9,179 nt of DNA from Anaerolineae bacterium (GTDB lineage Bacteria; Chloroflexota; Anaerolineae; B4-G1; SLSP01): assembly GCA_016927095.1 (NCBI GenBank), contig JAFGNI010000306.1, positions 1 through 9,179 of the forward strand, in the 5' to 3' direction. Below the pieces are notes generated by a model. It made no database searches. It was not told where the DNA came from and worked only from the letters and a program-made list of their open reading frames with translations. The position numbers and the translations under genes were made by a program. This document shows positions 1 through 7,061 of this stretch, one piece after another (within the stretch, counting starts at the first letter, position 1; the number at the start of each line of letters is the position of its first letter).

Positions 1-1327
1 ACGTTAGCACGGCCGCCGCCGTGGGTGTGAGCGTTGCCTCGGGCTCGCGGGTGGCTGTTGGTGACAGCCGCGGCGTCGGTGACGGCCGTGGTGTCGCGGA
101 GGGACGTGGCGTCGCCGGCGGTCGCGCTGTGGGTGTAGGCGTCGGGGAGGAACTCGGCGCCGGCGTGGGTGTCCCGGTCCGGGACATCACGTTCGCCACC
201 AATGCCACCGGCGACCGGGGTGGCGTAACCTCCTGGACGGGCGCAGTGGCTGTCGCTGTAACCTCTGTCAGACCTGAACGTAGCATCGCAGCGAGGCCCA
301 AGTTCAGCACCCCAACGAACTCGAGCAGCGCGACGGCAAAGGTCCCAGTGAAGAGCAGCGCTGCCAAGACGGCCAGCACCACGTAGGGGAACTGCCGTTT
401 GGGTTGTGCCGGAGCCGCTGCCGCGGTGAAAGACACCGTGGGGGGGGCAGCGGCCGGCGCCTCGGACCGGCGCTCGGACGCCGAGAGCCGGTCCCAAGGT
501 CGGATCGTGAGGCCCAGGGCGTTGGCCATCTCCCACGCCGATGCCCAGCGCTTCGCCCGCGCCAGGACCATCGCCCGCTCAATGGCGTCCGCCGTCGGAC
601 CCGAGATCGCGGGACGCACCAACCGCACGGGAACGAAGCTCTCTGGTTCGGCCACACGCATCGTCGCCGTCGGCGGCGCCTGGCCGGTCAACGCGTGGTA
701 GATAGTAGCGCCAAGGCTGTAGAGATCACTGCACGGTTCGGTGTGCCCGAGCGCCAGCTCATACTGCTCCGGAGGTGCGTACTGAGGCGTGCCCAGACCT
801 CGCACGGCGGTGCGCGTTCCCGGGTCCTTGGGATCCCAGAGCTTGACAAGTCCGAAGTCGACCAGAATCGCGTTCCCAGCCGAATCGATGATGATGTTCT
901 GGGGCTTGATGTCGCGGTGGATGATGCCCTGGCTGTGGCAGTAGGCAATAGCGTCCAACAGCTGCGCGGTCCACACGAGGACCTGTGGCTCGGCGAGCGG
1001 CCCCTGCCGGCGGATGCGCTCCGCAAGGCTCTCGCCGTCGACGAACTTCATCACAAGGTAGACGTTACGGCCCTCTTGGAAGTAGTCGGTCACCCCCACG
1101 AGATTCGGATGGGTGAGGCGGGCCAGGATGGTAGCTTCTTGCTGGAACTGCATCCGCAGATCGTCCAGCACCCCAGATGCCAGTCCTGGTTGCGCCTCCA
1201 TCTCCTTAACAGCCACGGGAATGCTGAGGCGGGTGTCCCACGCACGGTAGACCGATCCCATGCCGCCACGACCCAACATGCCCTGAATACGGTAGCGGCC
1301 TTGAAGGACAGAGTCTTGGGTCAGCAT
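1..1327 (-). CDS. Transmembrane Ser/Thr protein kinase (Hanks/PknB type), C-terminus cut by window edge
   Basis: Predicted membrane-bound kinase that transfers ATP phosphate to Ser/Thr of cytoplasmic proteins. 442 residues are visible and no stop occurs before the left edge, so it is partial. The kinase domain spans about residues 11-270 with every catalytic element: glycine loop GRGGMGSVY (19-27), ATP-binding Lys41, helix-C Glu64, HRDIKPQN (137-144, catalytic Asp139), DFG (157-159) and a GLGTPQYAPPE segment closing the activation loop (the APE motif reads PPE, 185-187). Thr171, Thr173 and Thr180 are candidate phosphosites. One hydrophobic span (about 313-337) follows an Ala/Pro-rich juxtamembrane linker; after it comes a Pro/Thr/Ser-rich tail predicted to be extracytoplasmic. 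The ATG at 1325-1327 has AGGTGA seven bases upstream. It lies 134 bp downstream of a PP2C phosphatase gene, its likely antagonist. Whether a sensor domain ends the tail cannot be seen. Confidence 0.96.
   Translation of the reverse strand, partial: MLTQDSVLQGRYRIQGMLGRGGMGSVYRAWDTRLSIPVAVKEMEAQPGLASGVLDDLRMQFQQEATILARLTHPNLVGVTDYFQEGRNVYLVMKFVDGESLAERIRRQGPLAEPQVLVWTAQLLDAIAYCHSQGIIHRDIKPQNIIIDSAGNAILVDFGLVKLWDPKDPGTRTAVRGLGTPQYAPPEQYELALGHTEPCSDLYSLGATIYHALTGQAPPTATMRVAEPESFVPVRLVRPAISGPTADAIERAMVLARAKRWASAWEMANALGLTIRPWDRLSASERRSEAPAAAPPTVSFTAAAAPAQPKRQFPYVVLAVLAALLFTGTFAVALLEFVGVLNLGLAAMLRSGLTEVTATATAPVQEVTPPRSPVALVANVMSRTGTPTPAPSSSPTPTPTARPPATPRPSATPRPSPTPRLSPTATREPEATLTPTAAAVLT
59..112 (-). 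repeat. Three 18-bp in-frame repeats encoding TPRPS(A/P) in the kinase tail
   Basis: Residues 406-423 of the kinase read as three hexapeptides, TPRPSA, TPRPSP and TPRLSP, within a longer Thr/Pro/Ala/Ser-rich tail. The codons differ between units, so the repeat is better conserved in protein than in DNA. Such tracts usually act as extended spacers outside the membrane. Confidence 0.7.
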
Positions 1328-1331
1328 AGCG

Positions 1332-1337
1332 TCACCT
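1332..1337 (-). promoter_or_regulatory. Ribosome binding site of the kinase gene
   Basis: AGGTGA on the minus strand, with its AGG core seven bases before the ATG at 1325-1327. It supports this ATG as the start, and the kinase domain begins only about ten residues later, as is usual in this family. Confidence 0.65.
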
Positions 1338-1385
1338 AGGCTTGGGGCTAAGATCCACGAGCTGGATTCCAGACGTGAATTGCTG

Positions 1386-1427
1386 GATGTTAGATGTTGG
1401 ACGGTGCACGATGTGATGTGTCGGACG
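1386..1427. repeat. Pair of 18-bp imperfect direct repeats between phosphatase and kinase genes
   Basis: On the plus strand, 1386-1403 (GATGTTAGATGTTGGACG) and 1410-1427 (GATGTGATGTGTCGGACG) match at 14 of 18 positions, starting 24 bp apart. Each contains two GATGT pentamers followed by GGACG. They lie about 60-100 bp upstream of the kinase start, where an operator or activator site could sit. No factor is recognised and chance remains possible. Confidence 0.4.
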
Positions 1428-1446
1428 ATGGGTGGGTGGAAGCATG

Positions 1447-1458
1447 GTGACGGGTCAC
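1447..1458. other. Short palindrome GTGAC-GG-GTCAC just after the phosphatase stop
   Basis: A 5-bp inverted repeat with a 2-bp centre lies 3 bp beyond the phosphatase stop codon. As RNA it would be too small and lacks a U tract, so it is not a convincing terminator. It resembles a dyad DNA-binding site, but the spacing does not fit the TGTGA-N6-TCACA consensus of CRP. Confidence 0.25.
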
Positions 1459-1461
1459 TCT

Positions 1462-3465
1462 CTAGTCTTGTGTCTGCAAGATGACAACGGTGATGTTGTC
1501 GTAACCTCCGCCTTCGTTCGCCAGGTCCACCAGGTGCTCGCAGGCATCCTGCAACGCGGGCGCATCGCGCCAGACCTGCCAGACAACCCGGTCCTCGACG
1601 AGGTCCGAGAGACCATCAGAACAGAGCAGGATTGCGTCACCGGGCTCCAGGTCAAACTCAAAGAGATCGTAGCCCAACTGCAGGTTGTCCCCCATCACCC
1701 GGTAGATAACGCTCTTCTGCGGGTGGTGGCGGGCCTCCTCAGGCGTGAGCTGACCAATATCAATGAGACGCTGGACCAGCGAATGGTCTTTGGTGATCTG
1801 CTGAATACCAGAGGGACGCAACCAGTAGGCACGGCTATCACCTACGTTGAGGACCGTGGCGTGCGCCCCGGACATCAGCGCCATCACCAGGGTCGAGCCC
1901 ATGTCGCTCCCCATGGCCTGGCGCTCGTTGAGAACGGCGGCGTTGGCTGCCAGAGCGGCCTGAGTAATCCATGCCTGGGCATCGACCGCCTGTCCGGCGG
2001 CGAGGTCGGCTCTCAGGGCATCGGCCTCATGGCGCAACGAGGCCACCGTGAGCTGGCTGGCGACATCGCCGGCGGCATGTCCACCGACACCATCCGCCAC
2101 AACGACCAGGCTCACCGCCGCGCTCTGACCATCCTCCTTCGTCGAGAGATCCAGCGCCAGCATGCTGTCTTCATTGAGTTTCCGGACCCGCCCGACATCG
2201 GTATGGGCCCCGATCTCATAGATGACCTTGCGATCACGTAGGAGCGCTTCGCGCGCACGCGCGAGGGCAACGGAGACATCCCCCGCGTGCAAGCGTCCCC
2301 GCGACCTCAAAACCTGGGCCAGCACGCGCCCCGCTGGATCGGCGAGATGGGTCGCGGCCTGAATGGCCGTCATCGACATGGTCTCGGCACCTGCCCCTGG
2401 TGGCGGGTCGCCGTCCGGAGCAGCCGTAGTTGCCAGCAACGCTGCGAGGTCCCGTACATTGGCCGTGATCTGTTCGCGAGCCGTATCGGTCGCGGGGCCA
2501 TCCAGCTTGACGACGCGGTCGAAACAGAGCCACCGCGCCTCGCCGGCATCCACTTGCACCTGTGCGGGGTCGATATCGGTGAATACAATGGATCGTTCGT
2601 GCAAAGCCTCGAGACCCTTCGCCAACGCAGTGCCCCAGCTCAACACCCTATCCAGCGGCAGGTGTTTCGCGGGCAGATCTGAGAGGCGATCTCGCACATC
2701 GGGAAGCACCACAAAGCTGCGGTTGGGGCCAAATGAGGTCTCGACAAAGACACTCACCGGCGTCACCAGGGCAGCATGGTGCGGGGGGCGCTTGACCAGA
2801 TCCGCCAGGGCCACAAAGCACGCCGGATCTTGAACCTCACGAGCGACCAAGACGGGATGCTCGGGGCGGTGTTCGGGCAGGGGACGCCCGCAGCTCACAC
2901 AGGTATGACCGGCGTCCTCGCCCACCTGATGGAAGCAATAGGGACACAGATCCACCGGCAACGTGGGCTTGACCTCATAGGAATGCGCACCGGCATCGTC
3001 AGTCTGCGCGCTCAGCACCAGGTAGCGTCCCTCGTTGAGCATCGTCCCCTCGGAGAAGGGGGCACCATCGGACACTGCGGGCAGGGTCTGACGCGGCGCT
3101 GACCGCTGTGCGGCCCGCCGCTTCGGAAATCCACGAATGAGGACAAAGACGCCGGCCGCAGTAGCCACAAAGAGCAGGCCCGCTGCAGCCGCCAACCCCA
3201 CCAAGGTCCAGGGCGATCCACCTTCCCCCTCTTGGCCCGGTTGGCGTCCCACGAAGGGCATCCAGACGGACGGTCCCCCACCCTCGCTCGGCGTGGGAAT
3301 CGGTGAAGTGACCTGGAGCGGAGATTGCCCTGTCAACGGCGTAGCCACCGGGGACTCCGATGCGCCGCGCGGCGGCTGCGGCAACCTACAAGCCAACAGC
3401 ACGGCCAAGACGATCGAACAGAGCAGGGCCCTACCGAGTAGACACCGGCCGTTTTTGCTGTGCAT
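1462..3465 (-). CDS. Membrane-anchored PP2C-family phosphatase with zinc ribbon and degenerate kinase-like domain
   Basis: Predicted metal-dependent Ser/Thr phosphatase (PPM/PP2C), probably opposing the neighbouring kinase. Numbering is from the ATG at 3465 (667 residues). Order: signal-like N-terminus with hydrophobic run ending LLAC (Cys26, possible lipidation site); Pro/Ser-rich segment; transmembrane span (about 86-111) followed by basic residues; zinc ribbon CPYC...CVSC (Cys174, 177, 189, 192); kinase-like region (about 205-405) in which HRDIKPQN has become FTDIDPAQ and DFG is not recognisable, so a pseudokinase; and PP2C domain (about 415-667). The PP2C metal-site motifs are all present: NED (431-433), DGVGG (Asp458), GDSR (Asp543), SDG (Asp617) and GYDN (Asp656). 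Three start codons lie in a row (TTG 3471, ATG 3468, ATG 3465); GAGG at 3472-3475 is best spaced for the last. The fold of the middle region is the least certain part. Confidence 0.93.
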   Translation of the reverse strand: MHSKNGRCLLGRALLCSIVLAVLLACRLPQPPRGASESPVATPLTGQSPLQVTSPIPTPSEGGGPSVWMPFVGRQPGQEGEGGSPWTLVGLAAAAGLLFVATAAGVFVLIRGFPKRRAAQRSAPRQTLPAVSDGAPFSEGTMLNEGRYLVLSAQTDDAGAHSYEVKPTLPVDLCPYCFHQVGEDAGHTCVSCGRPLPEHRPEHPVLVAREVQDPACFVALADLVKRPPHHAALVTPVSVFVETSFGPNRSFVVLPDVRDRLSDLPAKHLPLDRVLSWGTALAKGLEALHERSIVFTDIDPAQVQVDAGEARWLCFDRVVKLDGPATDTAREQITANVRDLAALLATTAAPDGDPPPGAGAETMSMTAIQAATHLADPAGRVLAQVLRSRGRLHAGDVSVALARAREALLRDRKVIYEIGAHTDVGRVRKLNEDSMLALDLSTKEDGQSAAVSLVVVADGVGGHAAGDVASQLTVASLRHEADALRADLAAGQAVDAQAWITQAALAANAAVLNERQAMGSDMGSTLVMALMSGAHATVLNVGDSRAYWLRPSGIQQITKDHSLVQRLIDIGQLTPEEARHHPQKSVIYRVMGDNLQLGYDLFEFDLEPGDAILLCSDGLSDLVEDRVVWQVWRDAPALQDACEHLVDLANEGGGYDNITVVILQTQD

Positions 3466-3471
3466 CATCAA

Positions 3472-3475
3472 CCTC
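3472..3475 (-). promoter_or_regulatory. Ribosome binding site that favours the third of three tandem start codons
   Basis: GAGG on the minus strand lies six bases before the ATG at 3465, three before the ATG at 3468 and directly against the TTG at 3471. Spacing therefore supports the last ATG as the phosphatase start; the difference is only two residues. Confidence 0.5.
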
Positions 3476-3554
3476 GAATCTCGCGATCATGGGCGGGTTC
3501 GCGTACCGGTCAGCTTATCGCTCGCTGGCCGGCTGTAAGAAGCAGGCTGTTACT

Positions 3555-3583
3555 ATGATAACCAGGATAGCCGAAAGATGCAA
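3555..3583 (-). promoter_or_regulatory. Candidate sigma-70-type promoter upstream of the phosphatase gene
   Basis: On the minus strand TTGCAT (3578-3583) and TATCAT (3555-3560) are separated by exactly 17 bp. The -10 matches TATAAT at five of six positions and the -35 matches TTGACA at three. Transcription would start near 3548, giving a leader of about 80 nt before the ATG at 3465. It lies in a locally AT-richer stretch just past the cyclase stop, suggesting that the phosphatase (and perhaps the kinase) can be transcribed separately from the cyclase. Confidence 0.35.
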
Positions 3584-3598
3584 TTCGGGAACTGCTAC

Positions 3599-6500
3599 CT
3601 AGGGCACAGACTGCGGGGGTGAGCCCTGCTCCAGCCGGGCCAACGAGGCTAGCAACGCGAGCATCGTCATCGCCCGCGATCGAAGCTGCTGCATGTCGGG
3701 ATCCCCAGATGACGGGGGACCCGCAAGGGACAACGCCTCGGTTGCCCAAGCCCCAGCCTGGGCGTAGTCATGCAGTCGGCGCTGGAGTCCGGCGCCCACC
3801 AAATAGAGCCGTGCGGCCCACACTGTCCCCGCGGCCTCCGGACATGCCAACCCTCGTACCACACGCCTGAGGGCCTCAGCATAGCGACCTTGCGCCTCCA
3901 GGACAACCGCCTCTCGATAGTCGAGCTCGGCCTGTGGTGCTGGGTGTGCCAAGGGCGCACCGGCGCCGCCTTCACCAACAGGCGGGACACGCAGATCCGG
4001 GGTCTGCTGCTGCGACAGTCCCGCAGTGCCTGGGCACGTTGTAAGCGCGCGTGCCGTTGACAGGTGCTCAAGAGCCTCTTCATAGCGTCCTTGACTGGTG
4101 AGCGCCTCACTCAAGCACGTGTGGGCCTCGAAGCGCGCCGCCGGCACAGCGACGGCAGCGGCATCCGCTGCCGCTAGGGCGCGCGCCCATGCCTGGGTCG
4201 CCTGATCTGCCAGGTAAGCCTGCATCGCCTGCCGGCCCAGCGCGAGGTTGGCGCTGATGGCGCACTCCCACAGATGCGCCTCGAAGGCATGGTAGGCCAG
4301 CTGCGCCAGGCGGTTGGCCACGGCTTGGTCGCTAGCGGCATCCAGGTACCGGGTGAGCCGCCGGTGGATCTGGACCTGTGCACGACGGGTCAATCCCCGA
4401 TAGGCCACTTCGCGGACCAGTGGTTGCTGGAATAGCAGCATTTCGTCCGCCGGATCGCGAGGCACAAGTCCGAAGGACCGCAGTCCGGGCAAGCGACGCC
4501 GCACGCCGCTCTCCGCCTCTTCGCCATAGGCAGCAACGAGCATCGGCAGCGCAATCTCCTGACCTACAGCCGCAGCCGATCGGAGAAGATGCCGGTCCAA
4601 GGGAGAGAGCTGATCGATACGGCTCTGGATCAGACCATAGATCCGGTCGGGCAGATCGAAGCCGGTCAAGGGACCGGTCAGCTGCCACGTCCCCGCCTCA
4701 TACCGCAGCAAGCCGGACGCGACAAGGGCCCGGATCGCCTCAACGGCAACCATCGGAAGACCGGCGCTGTTGGCCACAGTCCACGCGGTCACAGCCTCGG
4801 GCAGGACGGCCTCGTCCAGCACAGCAGCCGTCAGCTGTCCGATCTCGGCATCAGCCAACGGCCCCACGGACAGGTCTCGGACGTGATCGTAGCTCGGCCA
4901 CCTGGCAAGGACTTCAGTCTCCTCACGCACGATGACCCACAGCCCGAGAGGTAGATGAGCCGCGGCGTCCACCACGGCGTCCAGAAGCGCCAGCGAGGGC
5001 CGCGACAGCCAGTCTCCGCTATCGAAGATGAGAAGCTGTGGCTGTCTGCGACAGGACTCGGTCAGGATCGCCACAACCGCGGCGTGGCGCTGCAACTCGC
5101 GTCGCTCCGCCGGTAGCGAGAGCATCCCCGGCGAAGCCGGCGCGCTGAGCCCCACGATGGGCGCCACCAACGCAGCCCATTCGGAGACACCACAGCGCGT
5201 AAGCGCACCACACAGCGCATCCAGTTGCTGGTCTCGAGGCAGCGCCTCAATCCCGAGCGCCGAGGCCAAGACGCGGTCCCACCCGGAGAAAGGGAGGGCA
5301 TCGCCATAGGAGGAGGCCGCCCCCATATGCACGCCCATCGCTGCGCCGGCTGCACGGTCGACAACCGACTGGATAAGCCTGGTCTTGCCAACACCGGGCT
5401 CGCCGTGGATCACGACAACTTCACCCACCCCAGCCGTGATCCGCTGAAGCGACGCCGCAAGGCTCTGTGCCTCAGCCTCACGCCCCACCAGCAGAGGCTC
5501 CTGGTCGGCAAGGGTTAGGTCCGCAGAGCGAAGCGCCTCGACGACCGTGGGGCGCAGCGGCTGGGAGATGCCCTTCAAAGAGATCGGAGCCCCGGTCCGC
5601 ATCAAGACGCGACGCGCTACCGCCGGGTGGCTCGCTGTGTCGGGGCCCAGCCAGATGGCACCGGGTTTACCGTGCGCCATCAGGCGCGCTGCTACGTTGA
5701 CAGCGTTTCCTATGACCGTGTACTCGCGGCGGATCGCCGTGCCCACATCCCCGGCAAAGACAAAGCCCGTGTTGATGCCGGTGGCGAGTGTGCCTTCAAC
5801 GAGCGTCTGCAGCGCTTCAGCCGCGAGAATGGCGCGCAGCGGATCGTCCTCGTGGGCTGTGGGCGCGCCGAAGACGACCACTGCATAGGGTCCGCCGGGA
5901 CCCATCGCGATCTTGTTGAGAACACCGCCGTAACGCTGGACAGCGTCGCGCATCTGGATGAACCGCGTGTTGGCTGTCACCGCAGCCGATACCAGTGCCT
6001 CGGGGCTCTCCCAGATCTCGGTCAAATCCGGCAGCGGAGGAAGGGAGGTCATCAGCACGGTGACCAAGCGGCGGTCACTGCTCAAAACCTGCAGGTCCGG
6101 TGCCGGTGCCAAAGTTAACAGCCGCAAGAGGCCCGGAGCGAGATAGGGCGCGAGCGCATCGATGCGGGCCAACATCCATCGGGCGTCATCTTTTTGTGGC
6201 GGACCGGGCAGCGATAGCGGCACGGCATCGGCTGATGCGCTGACTTCCTGTAGACGGAAGAAACCAGCTTCGACGGGCACAACGACGAGCGTGCCGGCAG
6301 CCGCTGCCACAGTGCTGTTGTGGAGGACGGTTTCGCCCGAAGGCGCCAGCCGCTGCGCGGCGCCCATCGCCGCCAATGGCGGGCCGAGCAGCAGCAGCTC
6401 CCGCCCCTCAGCATCACCCAGACCGAGGCCCGCCAGCTGTCCAGAGGCCAGGCCGATCGCGACCCGAATCGTGTGGCGACCGAGAGGTGTCTGGACCTCG

Positions 6501-6952
6501 CGCATGTGCTCCGCCATCGTGCGCTGGATCTCTTGAGCTGCCAGCGCTGCATGCAGCCCGTGGTCGTCCCCATCGAAGAGAAAGAGCCCGGCATCACCCC
6601 CGAACTTGAGCAGGTCCCCGCCGTAACGGCCGGCGCCGTCGACGAGGATGCCCATCACGCGGTTCATGAGATCGGTGAGCGCCTCCACACCGTCCAGTGA
6701 GGGCGCGCGCCCGAATCGCTCCGCCAACGGGGTGAAACCTGCAACATCGGCGAACATCACGGTGCCGACCAGCGGCACCGCTAAGAAAGGGGCGGTGGGG
6801 TCCGCGAGGAGGCGCGAAGCAACGAGCCGTGGAGTGTGAGCGACGACGGCTTCAAGGAGGTCCTGGAGCCGGGTCTGGTCGAAGGCCTGATCGCCAGCGA
6901 ATCGGGTCCGCCAGGATGCACCGTCGACACTCTCGGTGTTGTCGTCGAGCAA
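3599..6952 (-). CDS. Class III adenylate cyclase with tandem cyclase domains, AAA-type NTPase and helical-repeat C-terminus
   Basis: Predicted cytosolic enzyme making cAMP from ATP; 1117 residues, no signal peptide or membrane span. Domains: cyclase 1 (about 55-225), cyclase 2 (about 294-475), NTPase (about 485-700) with Walker A GEPGVGKT (517-524) and Walker-B-like LLIFDSGDW (640-648), then a winged-helix-like and helical TPR-type region (about 760-1100). Cyclase 1 has the two metal-binding Asp (FADVAGF Asp69; KFGGD Asp120) but Gly197 where the catalytic Asn should be. Cyclase 2 lacks both Asp but has Lys347, Thr412 in EYTVIG, and Asn419 and Arg423 in NVAAR. The two therefore look complementary, forming one composite site as in animal soluble adenylyl cyclase (ADCY10), whose domain order this protein shares. 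The start is TTG: no ATG or GTG lies between it and the in-frame stop at 6983-6985. cAMP rather than cGMP as product is inferred from Lys347/Thr412. Confidence 0.94.
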   Translation of the reverse strand: MLDDNTESVDGASWRTRFAGDQAFDQTRLQDLLEAVVAHTPRLVASRLLADPTAPFLAVPLVGTVMFADVAGFTPLAERFGRAPSLDGVEALTDLMNRVMGILVDGAGRYGGDLLKFGGDAGLFLFDGDDHGLHAALAAQEIQRTMAEHMREVQTPLGRHTIRVAIGLASGQLAGLGLGDAEGRELLLLGPPLAAMGAAQRLAPSGETVLHNSTVAAAAGTLVVVPVEAGFFRLQEVSASADAVPLSLPGPPQKDDARWMLARIDALAPYLAPGLLRLLTLAPAPDLQVLSSDRRLVTVLMTSLPPLPDLTEIWESPEALVSAAVTANTRFIQMRDAVQRYGGVLNKIAMGPGGPYAVVVFGAPTAHEDDPLRAILAAEALQTLVEGTLATGINTGFVFAGDVGTAIRREYTVIGNAVNVAARLMAHGKPGAIWLGPDTASHPAVARRVLMRTGAPISLKGISQPLRPTVVEALRSADLTLADQEPLLVGREAEAQSLAASLQRITAGVGEVVVIHGEPGVGKTRLIQSVVDRAAGAAMGVHMGAASSYGDALPFSGWDRVLASALGIEALPRDQQLDALCGALTRCGVSEWAALVAPIVGLSAPASPGMLSLPAERRELQRHAAVVAILTESCRRQPQLLIFDSGDWLSRPSLALLDAVVDAAAHLPLGLWVIVREETEVLARWPSYDHVRDLSVGPLADAEIGQLTAAVLDEAVLPEAVTAWTVANSAGLPMVAVEAIRALVASGLLRYEAGTWQLTGPLTGFDLPDRIYGLIQSRIDQLSPLDRHLLRSAAAVGQEIALPMLVAAYGEEAESGVRRRLPGLRSFGLVPRDPADEMLLFQQPLVREVAYRGLTRRAQVQIHRRLTRYLDAASDQAVANRLAQLAYHAFEAHLWECAISANLALGRQAMQAYLADQATQAWARALAAADAAAVAVPAARFEAHTCLSEALTSQGRYEEALEHLSTARALTTCPGTAGLSQQQTPDLRVPPVGEGGAGAPLAHPAPQAELDYREAVVLEAQGRYAEALRRVVRGLACPEAAGTVWAARLYLVGAGLQRRLHDYAQAGAWATEALSLAGPPSSGDPDMQQLRSRAMTMLALLASLARLEQGSPPQSVP

Positions 6953-6963
6953 AGCGGGTGTTG

Positions 6964-6969
6964 CCTCCT
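6964..6969 (-). promoter_or_regulatory. Perfect AGGAGG ribosome binding site that decides the TTG start of the cyclase
   Basis: AGGAGG on the minus strand precedes the TTG at 6950-6952 by 11 bases, slightly long but acceptable. The next in-frame ATG lies inside the first cyclase domain (Met66) and would remove its beginning. The strong Shine-Dalgarno may compensate for the weak start codon. Confidence 0.6.
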
Positions 6970-7061
6970 GAGTGCCTGGTGGTCAAGCGCACCTTAGTGG
7001 GTCTCAGCTAGAGCCAGGCCCTGGTGACACAGAGCGGGCTGCGCCCGTCCGTCCCCATACA

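Noticed and set aside
181..187. APPE in place of APE in the kinase as a sign of inactivity
   Set aside because: All catalytic residues are present, and YAPPEQ-type variants are, to my knowledge, common in bacterial Hanks-type kinases.
404..1339. Long plus-strand open frame opposite the kinase gene (311 codons)
   Set aside because: It is the complement of a kinase with every catalytic motif, has no recognisable domain, and long antisense frames are expected at this GC content.
1328..1461. CRP-type cAMP-receptor site (TGTGA-N6-TCACA) near the cyclase or other genes
   Set aside because: I looked in all intergenic gaps because a cyclase is present. Only near-palindromes with wrong spacing were found, such as GTGAC-GG-GTCAC at 1447-1458.
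1432..2241. Plus-strand open frame of 269 codons opposite the PP2C domain
   Set aside because: The opposite strand encodes a complete PP2C motif set; the antisense product shows no family features.
7014..7050. Short inverted repeats after the PEBP stop (CGGGC-TGC-GCCCG and CCAGG-C-CCTGG) as a terminator
   Set aside because: The stems are only 5 bp and no T-rich tract follows in the gene direction.
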